From contig OX326956.1 of NCBI GenBank assembly GCA_946800325.1, positions 46,019,552-46,083,551 on the forward strand: a stretch of 64,000 bases of DNA, written 5' to 3'. Below are positions 34,969 to 44,925 of this stretch, one piece after another. Made by a program: the position numbers and the translations under genes. Position 1 is the stretch's first letter; each line of letters starts with the position of its first letter. The notes beneath the pieces are model-generated. The model was not told the DNA's origin, did no database searches, and worked only from the letters and a program-made list of their open reading frames with translations. The stretch comes from Luzula sylvatica. Its lineage: Eukaryota > Streptophyta > Magnoliopsida > Poales > Juncaceae.

Positions 34969-37220
34969 ATGTGGAGACTTTCAATTTTACTCGTATTTTT
35001 TCTCATCATCCATAAAGAAAACATCAATTTAGCATATGGAAGAAATGAACATGAAGAAGAAGAAGAATTTTTCAAGCAGTGTCCTCCTTCAACATGCGGG
35101 AGAGGCGGTCCTGAGATTCGATACCCCTACCGACTTTCTTCCAAACCTTCCAATTGTGGAGTTCCAGGTGCCGGTTCAATTTTATTTTTCTAACTTTTGT
35201 GTGCTAAGTACAAGTCATATGGTAATTGGGATTCATTTTCAAGATGCAACGAATTTATCGTAGGTATGGAGCTCACATGCTCAGGAAACAACACTATCTT
35301 GCATCATCAAAATGTTGGTCCGTGTCAAGTTATCAACTTAGACTACTCAAATGGTGAGATCACAGTTGAGCTTAAAGAACACGTTTCGGTTTGTCCCGTG
35401 CAAAATCTCAGCTCCATCAACCTCACCACTATGATTTATCGGCCTTACGGGACAACCACCCTGGACTTGGTGTCGTGTCCCAAAGATAAAATAGACCAAT
35501 CGGGTTTGCCGTTGACTTTTTCTAGTCGGCCGATACCATGCCGCACTAACTCCAATCAACTTATATATTTGGTTGATAATTTCGATGATCTTTCCGATAT
35601 GCTTCCGTCTTGCGTGGTCATGTCTAACAACATTACTATGCCAGTGCCACCGATGAATCCCAGTAATTATTATTATAATTATTCAAATTTACTGCAGTTC
35701 ACCGATGATTCCAATGGTCCGGAACAAGGGACTCAAGTTTACCTTAATGCAACCTTAGTATGGTCCGGTGCCGACGAGTGTAAAGCATGCGAAGCGGTAG
35801 GAAAACAATGTTCTCCGATGACCACATCTCTTTGCACACATCATAGTAAGTTAAAGTCACATTACATTGACAGTAACTCAAGGATGGTTTCACAATCCAG
35901 ATGAAATTAATGGCCTTAGCCAGAACACTAAAAAATTAATAGGCTATCTATATGATCTTTCTTTATACTTCAAATAACCCGAAAGCAATAATCCTAGTTC
36001 GGATTTTCTCTCTTTTTAGTCTTGACAGTTTGTGTTTTCTTTTTACTTGCAGGAAGAAATGCCAAGGTCATAGAAGGTAATTTTAGCAAACCTCTGTTTC
36101 AATTACCCCCCTTACTTCAATAATCTCCAAAAGAATCCAATAATTTTTTTTTTTCTATTTTCATTTCTTTTCAGCAACATCCGTTGTCGGGTTTATTGTG
36201 TTATTATCGGTGGCAAGTATTATGTATTACTTCTATAGAAGTTCGGGTATGAAGGACTATCTGAAGCATGAGGAACTCCTGGCTAATTATCAGAAGAAGG
36301 TCACCAGGTATAGCTTCTCAGAAATCAAGAAGATGACTAACCGATTCAAGGACAAGCTAGGCCAAGGAGGCTATGGAAGTGTCTACAAAGGAGAGTTGCC
36401 AAATGGGATATTAGTGGCAGTTAAAATTATAGAAAGATCCAACACCGATGGCAAGGACTTCATAAATGAGGTATCAACCATAGGAACTACTATCCACCAT
36501 TTTAACGTGGTTCGTCTTTTAGGGTTTTGCTCAGAAGGAGATAGACGTGCCCTAGTTTATGAATTCTTGCCAAACGGGTCACTCGACAAGTACATTTCTG
36601 TGAAAGTGGTTAATAATACCGACGACCCGTTCAAAGAGGAAACACTTCTAAAAATAGTAAGAGGTGTTGCGAGTGGTATTAGGTACTTGCACGAAGGGTG
36701 TAATTTGAGGATCTTACATTTCGATATTAAGCCTCACAATATTTTGTTGGATCACAATTTAAACCCAAAAGTATCCGATTTTGGTCTGGCCAAGCTGTGT
36801 TCTAAAGACCATACTAACGTAACTGTAACTGCAGCTAAAGGCACAATAGGTTACATCGCTCCGGAGGTCTTCTCTAGAAACTTCGGAAACGTGTCTCATA
36901 AATCTGACGTGTATAGTTTTGGAATGGTGATACTTAAAATGGTTGTTGGTGAGATAAATCTTGAACCCGACCTGGAGACGGGTCAAAGTGAGGTATACTA
37001 CCCCGAACTCATTTACAAGGATTTAGTGAAGAAAAAGGATATAGAATCCTCAATAGAGGTTTCAACAAATGGTGAAGAAATAGTCAAAAGGTTAATTATT
37101 GTGGCGTTTTGGTGCATACAATGGAACCCGACATTGCGACCAAGCATGACAAGAGTCGTACAAATGCTGGATTGTGATTTTGAAAGCTTGGAAATACCCC
37201 CTAAACCATTTGTTTCATAA
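34969..37220 (+). CDS. LRK10L-type receptor-like kinase (intact, four predicted exons)
   Basis: Predicted exons 34969-35167, 35264-35845, 36053-36076 and 36175-37220 join in phase to 616 residues, close to the usual size of LRK10L kinases. The order is a signal peptide (MWRLSILLVFFLII), an acidic patch, GUB_WAK_bind (CPPSTCGRGGPEIRYPYRL ... ELTCSGNNTIL), a WAK-associated C-terminus (WSGADECKACEAVGKQC), a membrane helix (VVGFIVLLSVASIMYYFY) and a Ser/Thr kinase. The kinase has the glycine loop GQGGYGSVYKG, lysine in VAVKII, HFDIKPHNILLD (non-RD), DFGLAKL and GYIAPEVFSRNFG. It likely acts at the plasma membrane as a cell-wall or pathogen-signal receptor kinase, which is inference from the family. 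A 96-bp GT-AG intron in the ectodomain codon for Gly is unusual (see findings). Confidence 0.83.
35168..35263 (+). other. Small ectodomain intron (96 bp) in the intact LRK10L gene
   Basis: GTGCCGG...CGTAG lies between AG and GT on both sides (AG|GT). It contains an in-frame TAA and a CTAAC branch-point-like motif. Removing it restores the expected ...NCGVPG-MELTC... ectodomain motif. The length is a multiple of three, but retention would stop translation. Confidence 0.7.
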
Positions 37221-37728
37221 TTATAATATGAATAATTAATTATTATCATGTCTAAAGAGATGATGGAATGATTAGTATTAAGAACTATTTATGAATGTAT
37301 GTATCCTGTTATTGTTCTTGAAGATGTCAAGAGACAAAATACTATACTTGTCTACTATGTTTTTAAAAAATATATGCAAAAAGACAGTTCATAAATATAT
37401 TACGAAAGGAAAATGTTGTATGCCCCTCTGTCCTCCCCTGGCCTTGTTGATGCGTTGGCAGCACGTGTTAAACCATCGAATAGGTGGTAAACCAAGAGCA
37501 CCATTCCCGCGGTTCACGTCCAAATGTACACAACTCACATCACTGTTCAACCTTACGAACGGCGTACCTTTTCCTGTTTTCAACGTTTCCTGTCACGAAC
37601 GTACAGCCCACATAATTTTTTTTCGAAAAATAGTACCTTCTTCATCATTTAACTTTTCCCTGCAGTTTATCTCTCTCGTTCCATTCCTTCTATCGCTTTC
37701 CATCACTCTCCCCCTTCACTTTTCAACA
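37221..37728. other. Spacer between LRK10L gene and FRS gene
   Basis: No gene recognised. An open frame starting at 37291 runs into the FRS exon, but its first 146 codons look like untranslated sequence. The more likely FRS start is the ATG at 37729, after a pyrimidine-rich stretch. Confidence 0.55.
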
Positions 37729-38251
37729 ATGGAGAAAGTGTGTACTGATGAAGCCGAGTACTCCCCATTTTGCACCGATCACCATGATTTCACCCCCTCC
37801 AGCGAACACCACGATTTTGTTTCCCACGATTTTACTACCCAAGATAACCCTTTAACGGACCCTAGCGTTGGGATGCGATTCCATTCACGCGAAGATGCAT
37901 ATCAGTTTTATTTGAAGTACTCCTGCATTAAAGGTTTCGGCATAATCAAGCGTTCAAAGCACAATTTTTACGAGCAACCTTCTGATTCCACATTTTCTTG
38001 CAACAAGGAGAAGAAACCCCTCCCACGTTCCAAGTTCGACGGATACCGAAAAAGGAGGAATATCTACCAAGGTACCTCCTGTCCTGCCAAAATCATTGTT
38101 AAGGACTACATGTTGAATGGGTTGTGGACCATCTCTCATGTCGAACTGGATCATAACCATGATTTACGTCCTGATGATGTTCGTTACATGAGGTGTCACC
38201 GTAACATACCGGATTTCGTAAAGAAACATATATAAATAAACGACGATTTAG
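37729..38251 (+). pseudogene. FAR1/FRS-type gene, exon 1 (FAR1 DNA-binding domain), nonsense mutation
   Basis: Encodes MEKVCTDEAEYSPF..., then a FAR1 zinc-binding DNA-binding domain: GMRFHSREDAYQFYLKYS, GFGIIKRSKH, CPAKIIVKDY, and HVELDHNHDLRPDD near the end (WRKY-GCM1-like C2H2 pattern). The family usually continues HR-I---VKKHIE-ND--GI. Here the frame reads VKKHI, then TAA at 38233-38235, then INDDLG in the same frame, so a glutamate codon was probably changed to a stop. The exon would end at about 38251 (donor G|GTTCAC) and join 38664 in phase. FRS proteins derive from MULE transposases and act as light-signalling transcription factors. This copy could be a gene or a transposon. Confidence 0.75.
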
Positions 38252-38298
38252 GTTCACTTCATTCTTCTGGGCGACACATTTTAGATTTAACTTACCAT

Positions 38299-38540
38299 GA
38301 ACTGTTAATTCTAATTTGTTCTGTTGTTTTTTACCAACCACTGTTAAACAGGAGTGTCAGTACAATGGACTGTTAATTTTTATGAACCATTGTTATCAAT
38401 GCTCGTGTATTCATTTACCGGTATTAGTTTTGGACGAACTGTTAATTCCAATTTGTTCTGTTGTTTTTTACCAACCACTGTTAAACAGGAGTGTCAGTAC
38501 AATGGACTGTTAATTATTATCAACCACTGTCAATTCCAAT
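38299..38540 (+). repeat. Tandem repeat in FRS intron
   Basis: A unit of about 137 bp occurs twice (GAACTGTTAATT at 38299 and 38436, then TTGTTCTGTTGTTTTTTACC and GGAGTGTCAGTACAATGGAC). A partial third copy follows. It lies in the intron between the FAR1 domain exon and the next exon. Confidence 0.8.
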
Positions 38541-38663
38541 TTACTGGTATTTGTTTACGACGAAATGTTATTACTTTTATCACTTTCAAACATTAGAGTC
38601 GGTACAACGATATCAAGCACTGTTAAAACAGACTTAATCAACACATTTAATTTTCAATTTCAG

Positions 38664-38845
38664 GAATTCCACAGCACCGCTCTTTCAACGCTATGTTTAA
38701 CCAAGCTGGCGGACACGAAAATTGCATGTTCACTGACAGGGATATGCGCAATCATGTCCAATCTCGTAGAGCCTTGAAACTGGCAGCAGGAGATGCGAAT
38801 GCTTTGGTGAAATACTTCAGAGACCGTCAAAACAAAAGCCCCAAT
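38664..38845 (+). pseudogene. FRS gene exon 2, 5' part
   Basis: After acceptor TTCAATTTCAG it encodes IPQHRSFNAMFNQAGGHENC ... RNHVQSRRALKLAAGDANAL ... YFRDRQNKSPN, the conserved linker before the MULE transposase domain. Element E5 is inserted after SPN (target duplication CCAAT at 38841-38845). The frame resumes at 45551 with LFYLCEIDDDGRLRNVFWAD. Confidence 0.82.
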
Positions 38846-39410
38846 TGAAAGAAAATATGGCTTAAGAATTAACTTGGAAGAATTTATATAAATAGGCAAT
38901 TCTGCAGTCAGAATTAGGTTGGTTCGAACGAACTATATGAGTGCGTTCGAACGGACTTATTCGTGACAGTCAGATTTGGGTTCGTTCGAACGAACTACTG
39001 AAGTGCGTTCGAACGAACTTGGTTCGTTCGAACGAACCATTTAGGTGCGTTCGAACGGGCTGAATTCAAATATATATAATTCTGATTTCGTTTTAACCGA
39101 AGTTGATTTCGAGTTTTTAGGGTTTTGAGCCGCCATTTCTCTCTCCTTCTTCCACAGAAATTAGATTAGATCTAGAGTGATTGAGAGGGAGATTTGAGCA
39201 ATTTCTTGAGAGAATTGATCATGACGACGACTAGAACGGCGTTGGCGATTCCGATCGGTCGAAATCGAGGTGGACGCAAGTAGAGGGTTTGCACGAGCAT
39301 TCCTTGGAGAAGGTTCACCGATTTGGAGAAGAAGGCATCACGTACTAACTTGTACGAGGTAATTCTCCGAAACTTTTCCTTTTTCGTTGGTTTTCGGGCG
39401 TGATCCTACA
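38846..39410 (+). repeat. E5 5' LTR
   Basis: A 565-bp LTR, TGAAAGAAAATATGG to GATCCTACA, with a TATA box TATATAAATA at 38885-38894. The palindrome array at 38918-39060 begins about 25 bp past the TATA box, so it should be transcribed (R/U5), unlike the upstream arrays of E2 and E3. It is about 60 bp shorter than the 3' LTR. Confidence 0.92.
38918..39060. repeat. Palindrome array in E5 5' LTR (CGT-TCGA-ACG class)
   Basis: Six palindromes of consensus GTKCGTTCGAACGAAC, starting at 38918, 38941, 38980, 39003, 39022 and 39045. Neighbouring starts within clusters are 23, 23, 19 and 23 bp apart. Confidence 0.92.
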
Positions 39411-39411
39411 G

Positions 39412-39445
39412 TGGTATCAGAGCAATCCTACAGTGGTATCAGAGC
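39412..39445 (+). promoter_or_regulatory. E5 primer-binding site, tandemly duplicated
   Basis: TGGTATCAGAGC occurs at 39412-39423 and again at 39434-39445, inside a 22-bp direct repeat (AATCCTACAGTGGTATCAGA...). The second copy also repeats the last six bases of the LTR. Either site could pair with initiator tRNA-Met. Confidence 0.85.
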
Positions 39446-39691
39446 AATCGCTCGCTAAAACCATCGAAAATCGATGTTTAATTTCGAATTTAGGAAATTT
39501 TAGAATTTTTTGGGCTAAATTGCAAAATTACACAAAATTGAGCAAAAATACATGATAGGAAGACCTTTAATAAATCAATTATTGGATATTTGTATGTTAT
39601 TAAAGTGTTAAACAGATTGGATCTGTTGAAAATTGGATTTTCGGAACGAAACGACAAAGAAATCATGTTTTCAGAAAACTGACAGATTAAG

Positions 39692-39925
39692 GTGCGTTCG
39701 AACGAACATAGGGTCCGTTCGAACGGACTGAACCAACCTAGGGTTCGTACGAACGAACTTGGAGTTGCGTTCGAACGAACCTAAGGTGAAAATTTTTTTG
39801 TTGTGCGTTCGAACGAACTTGGAGTTGCGTTCGAACGAACTGATTTCTGAAAAAAAAAAAAAAAAAGTGAAATTTTTTTTTTCTGTCATTCGTTCGAACG
39901 AACTTGGAGTTGCGTTCGAACGAAC
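39692..39925. repeat. Palindrome array in E5 leader (CGT-TCGA-ACG class)
   Basis: About eight copies of GTKCGTTCGAACGAAC, several paired with a TTGGAGT spacer. A poly-A/poly-T rich stretch (39848-39885) splits the array. Small open frames here encode repeat peptides only. Confidence 0.9.
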
Positions 39926-40916
39926 AAAATTCTGGACAACCAATTATTTTTCCTATCAAAAATGCCCAATAATTTCCAATTTCCAATTTATAAATTCGAT
40001 TCGGTATAGCATATAGCCTAAAACGGGGATGATTGTCTGTGAATGCTTGTATGTGTGTCGTGTGGGGGCCGGTGAGCTTTCCAAATTATATTTTATTTAA
40101 ATATGTGGGGACCAGTGAGTCTTCCAAAGTTGTAATAAAATAAAATAGGTTTAGTTTTGAAGAGGGACCTTCAAGGCAAGACAACACGACACGGAGATTG
40201 GATCTTCAAAGCAAGGAATCATCTTGGGTTTTAGGGTTGGGAATTTAGGGTTTTATGATTGCTCATAAAACTTAAAGGCCAATATGCTATACCGTAAATT
40301 TTATTTGTTTTGTGAATGAATAGAATTTAGAATTAAATGATTTTATAAAAGAAAATCCTCCCACGTAATTATCAAGTTAATTGCCTCCCAAAGTGGAACC
40401 TTCAAGACTAGTGTTTGTTTATCTGTGTTGCATGGCCATAGTCTGGCATAGATTTACACGTGCGTAGCAAGGAAGGCATGCATTGATTAGGAGTTGACGT
40501 GTTGCATGGCCATAGTCTGGCATGTCAATTCGCTGATTGAATGATACTCCACTTGTGGTTTGGACTTGACCAATTCGCTAGCTAGGCTAGGATTTGGGGC
40601 AAGGAGTGAGGTACACACACTCAGGTTTTGAGTTGGACTCAATACCAGACGTCACGAATAAAGCAAGAATCGTCTTGGAGATGATTGGACACCGTCCTAC
40701 CCGACGTGACGTATGTTCTGAGTGGTTGGCCATAGTCACCTTAGAAATACGTTAAATAGGGATCTTGTCCATTATGAGTATTTCAAATCTCCGTTTCAAT
40801 AGTGGGGGCTATTTAAAATGATAAAATAATGGGTATTTCAAGTTATTTAAAAGTGAATTTTAATATATGAAAGACCACGTTATTAATTACATTATTTTTC
40901 AAAATTGTAGAATTCA
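39926..40916 (+). other. E5 leader with repeated GGCCATAGTC motif
   Basis: Non-coding leader. GTTGCATGGCCATAGTCTGG is present at about 40429 and 40502, and GGCCATAGTC again at 40728. Core motif starts are 40434, 40508 and 40728 (74 and 220 bp apart), the same spacing as in the leaders of E1 and E2. Another copy occurs in the 3' region near 43902. Confidence 0.78.
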
Positions 40917-41917
40917 TGGCTTTACCAAGTAATAACCGCTTTAGTTTGCGTTCTATTTTGGAAAGGGAACGAATGAACGGAAAGAACTTTCTCGACTGGT
41001 AGAGGAATTTGGGATTCGTTCTGAAACAGGAAGGAAAGGCACATGTCTTGGAGACGCCTATCCCTCCTGTGCCAGGGGATAAAGCAACTGAGGATGAAAT
41101 ATTCGAACAAACGACCATGTTGGACGATTCGAATGATGTCACATGCCTCATGTTGGCTACTATGACTCCTGAATATCAAATACAGTTTGAGAAACAGGAT
41201 GCATACGAGATCATGAAACAACTCAGGGAGATGTTTCAGGTTCAAGCAAGGGTGGAGAAGTATCAAGCTCTTAGCAATGTGACGCAATGCAAGATGCAAG
41301 AGGGTACGCCCGTTAGCTCGCACCTTCTCAAGATGAAAGGATATTTCGATCATCTTGAGAGGCTTGGCATGAAATTCGAGGAGGAGTTACAAACTGATTT
41401 GATCATGTTGTCACTGCCACCGAGTTTCGATTCGTTCATTTCGCATTTCCACATGTCAGACATGCAAAGGACCATTCCCCAACTTTTCGGAATGCTCAGA
41501 ACATTCGAAAATGACATGAAACCACGATACATGAAGTCTAGGACTTCGGAGGTATTGGTGGTTGAAGGGAAGAGCCCAAGCAATGGGAACAAAAACAAGA
41601 AGGCAAAGGGCAACAAGGTTGTGCCTAAACCTATGAACAAGAAAGCCAATGATGACAATAAGTGTTTTCATTGCCTCAAGGAGGGGCATTGGAAGAGTGA
41701 TTGCGAGATCTTCCTGAGGGAGAGCAAGCAAAAGACCGCTTCCTTGGACACACCGGCATCAGGTATTTCCGTTATCGATTCTTATTTCTTTACTTCATCA
41801 TCATGGGTGTTGGACACTGGATGTGGGACTCATATTTGTAATAATATGCAGGGCCTAAGAAGTAGAAGATCATTGATTCGTGGCGAAGTTGATTTACGCG
41901 TCGGGAACGGAGCTTGA
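40917..41917 (+). pseudogene. E5 Copia gag and protease start
   Basis: Opens MALPSNNRFSLRSILERERM and has an in-frame TAG after KNFLDW (about 41000), where relatives have an aromatic or basic residue before RNL. It then continues open: GFVLKQEGKAHVLE, a UBN2 Gag region, nucleocapsid knuckle CFHCLKEGHWKSDC (complete CX2CX4HX4C) and the protease motif WVLDTGCGTHIC. It ends at TGA after VGNGA. Confidence 0.85.
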
Positions 41918-42870
41918 GCAGCAGCATTAGCCGAAGGGACGTATGATTTAACTTTGCCAAATGGACTCATTTTAGTTTTGGATAATTGTTGTTATATACC
42001 TACTTTGAGTAGGAGTATTTTTTCTATTTCGAGACTTGTTGCGAATGGATATGAATTAGTTATTGGTACTAATGATTGTTTTATTTGCAAGAATGACATT
42101 TTCTTTAGTAATGTTCTAGTTGAAAATGGTCTATATGTCTTGGATTTAGATAATAACAACAATAATCAGTCCATTTATAACATAAATACTACTCAAACTA
42201 ATGAAACATACTCATGGCATTGTCATCTTGGACACATAAACAAGAAACGCATTGCTAGACTCCAAAAGGATGGAGTGCTAGATTCTTTTGACTTGGAGTC
42301 AATAGAAAATTGCGAATCTTGTTTGATGGGTAAGATGACAAAGACACTTTTCTCAAAAAAAGGGAGAAAGATCGAAAGATGTGTTGGCTCTCATACATTC
42401 CGATATATGTGTACCGATAAGTGTCGAGGCTAGAAATGGGTATCGCTACTTCGTAACTTTTACTGACGATTATAGTAGATTTGGATATCAATACTTAATG
42501 CGTCACAAAAGTGAAACTTTTTGAGAAATTCAAAGATTTTCAACACGAAGTAGAACTTCAACTGGGCAAGAAAGTAAAATCCATTCGATCGGATCGAGGT
42601 GGTGAATACTTGAGCTATGAGTTTGAGGACTATCTTCGAGATTGTGGTATAGTATCACAATGGACTCCACCCGGTACACCCCAATGGAATGGAGTGTCCG
42701 AGAGGAGGAATCGGACCTTGTTAGACATGGTTCGCTCGATGATGAGTCGAACGAATTTGCCAAAGTCATTTTGGGGTTTAGCACCTCAAACAACTGCTCA
42801 TTACTGAATAGAGTTCCGTCCAAATCGTTTTGAAAAGACACCATATGTATTATGGCATGGCATGGTGCCA
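41918..42870 (+). pseudogene. E5 integrase region, broken
   Basis: Pre-integrase and integrase pieces occur in shifted frames: YSWHCHLGHINKKRIARLQ with CESCLMGK (to 42433), then SIRSDRGGEYLSYEF and NGVSERRNRTLLDMVRSMM (42511-42807). The first catalytic aspartate region is scrambled, and stops follow FWGLAPQTTAHY. Not functional. Confidence 0.82.
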
Positions 42871-43560
42871 TTATTGTCTTATCTTAAGATTTGGGGCTGC
42901 GAGATAGACGCCAAACTCGAGCCAAGATCAAACAAATGTTTATTTGTGGGGTATCCCGAGGATACTAATTTTACTTGCCTAGCAAAAACAAGGTTTTCGT
43001 GGTTTGACGAGAATACTTCTTAGAGAAGGAATTCCTAGATCATCAAGCCAGTGGGAGTAAAAAATTGATCTCGAAGAAATTCGAGAACCACATAGTGAAC
43101 AAGTTAGTACGGAACAAAATTCTGAGTTACCATTGGATGGTAAACAAGTGGTTATGTCTTCACGCTCCATTGGGGAGCTATTGTTTGGAAAAGATCCAAA
43201 CTGAAGACGGTGGCTAATTCTACGATTGAAGCGGAATACATCGCGGCTTGCGAAACCGCAAAGGAGACTGTCTAGCTACGACAGTTCGTGATGGAACTTG
43301 GCATTATGCCAAGCATCTCGGGTCCCATGGATGTATATTGTGACAATAACGGAGCAATAGTACAATCCAAGGAACCGCGAGCGCATCACAGGTCCAAATA
43401 TGTACTCCGGCGTACCACTTGATTCGTGAGATTACGAATAGAGGTGACGTTAAAATAATAGAGATACCTACTGATAATAACGTGGCCGATCCATTTACGA
43501 GCACTATCACGTGCCAAGCATGAGCAGCATACTAGGACGATAGGATTGGGATATCTATCG
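42871..43560 (+). pseudogene. E5 RNase H remnant; RT deleted
   Basis: After a decayed integrase tail, the sequence passes within about 200 bp to an RNase H fragment (STIEAEYIAACETAKETV, YCDNNGAIVQSKEPRAHH). The reverse transcriptase core (YVDD region) is missing altogether, a deletion of roughly 1.2-1.5 kb compared with E1. Confidence 0.8.
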
Positions 43561-44925
43561 TAGTGTTAGATTGGGTGTTTTATTTATGTTTCTTATTGCA
43601 TAAGGGGATTCGATCAGCCTAGTGCAAGTGGGAGAACATTTATGTTTCTCATTGCATAAGGGGATTCAATCAGTCTAGTGCAAGTGGGAGAACATTTATT
43701 ATGCCCTAGGCCTGTTATTTGGATTGTATTTGTTTGAGAAACAGATATCTATATTACTATTCATGATATGACCTAAACCTTCATATTTCAAAAAATTTAA
43801 ATAACAAGAAAGTGTGTGATAGGTTATTCGATTATTATAATCGGATAGACCTTGAATTTTATTCTAGTTTAGTGCATCGAGTCAGTTCAGAATAATATGT
43901 TGCATGGCCATAGTCTGGCATATTGATTCGTCAATTGAATGATAGTAAAACCACTAAACGGAATGAATATAATTCTAAAACGTCCCTCGTGTATAAAGTT
44001 GTTCATATGTTTGAACCAGGTAGTCCATTCACTGAATGGAGACTTTTACATACAATGGCATATTCGTAGATGAGATGATCAAGTTTTACTGATCTGGGAC
44101 GGTAGCGTCGATTCTAGAATATGGATATACGCGGCATCGTATATTGGACTGACCACTATATGAGTTTGTGACATGGTCAGAGTCATTGGAGACGAACTCA
44201 TATCCAGATAGTGCGTTTTGGTTCTTCATACTTGAGTGGTCTCATGGATACCTAGTATGTGAAAAGACAATGCTTTGATATAATTAACCCTACGCGTAAC
44301 TGTGTAGCAGTGATTACTGTTGGGTATTGTTTTTAGCATAGGCAAAGAATGTGAGATTGCAAGATAGGAATTGTTCCTTTCTAACCTTGAAAAAGGATAG
44401 AGGGAGATATCTCTCGGGCCCCTCGATTGAATTGAGATTGATGAAATGCTTGGCCAAGCTCGATGGAACTCATGGAGTTCGCATTGTAATTATCAATCTA
44501 ATTCTTATCGGGAAAGAGTATATCTGATCAAAAAGAATAGAGGATGACTTGAAGTCTTAGACTTCACCGTGACTCTTTTGATCGGAAGATATCGCGGACA
44601 AGAGGACTAGTAACACTTATCTGAGCTAGGTATGAAGATGTACTGCATCTTCATAAAGGTGTTCTCCACCTTTTTCGTGCTGATTCTGGGTAGGTATTAA
44701 CGGCAGTCTAGTGCTCGCAATACCTTGTGGATTGCTGCCATATCCACTGCCAGTCTTAGACGAACCTACAAGGTCACACCAAGATTTCGTAACATATCGG
44801 ATTCTCAAGATAATGCTCACCAATACGTTTATTGGACAAACAAAATGGAATCACGTGAGATTAGATCTTACGACATATGTCGGACATATGGCCAAGTTGA
44901 TTAAGTCTTAATCCAAGAGGGAGTT
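43561..44925 (+). other. E5 long 3' region
   Basis: Non-coding. A unit of about 56 bp with TTGCATAAGGGGATTC and TAGTGCAAGTGGGAGAAC is tandemly duplicated at about 43585-43695. The GCATGGCCATAGTCTGGCAT motif appears near 43902. It ends in the purine tract AAGAGGGAGTT against the 3' LTR. It parallels the long 3' regions of E1 and E2 in position and length. Confidence 0.75.

Noticed and set aside
35168..35263. Frameshift/stop making the second LRK10L gene a pseudogene
   Set aside because: The stop lies inside a segment with GT-AG ends whose removal restores a normal ectodomain in frame. An intron is the simpler reading, though RNA data are needed.
37291..37728. N-terminal extension of the FRS exon (start at 37291)
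   Set aside because: The frame is open, but the encoded sequence has no FAR1-family similarity and the ATG at 37729 gives a typical acidic N-terminus. Treated as 5' UTR or chance.
39848..39890. Poly-A/poly-T stretch as a LINE or SINE tail
   Set aside because: It lies inside the E5 leader palindrome array with no target duplication. More likely simple-sequence expansion.
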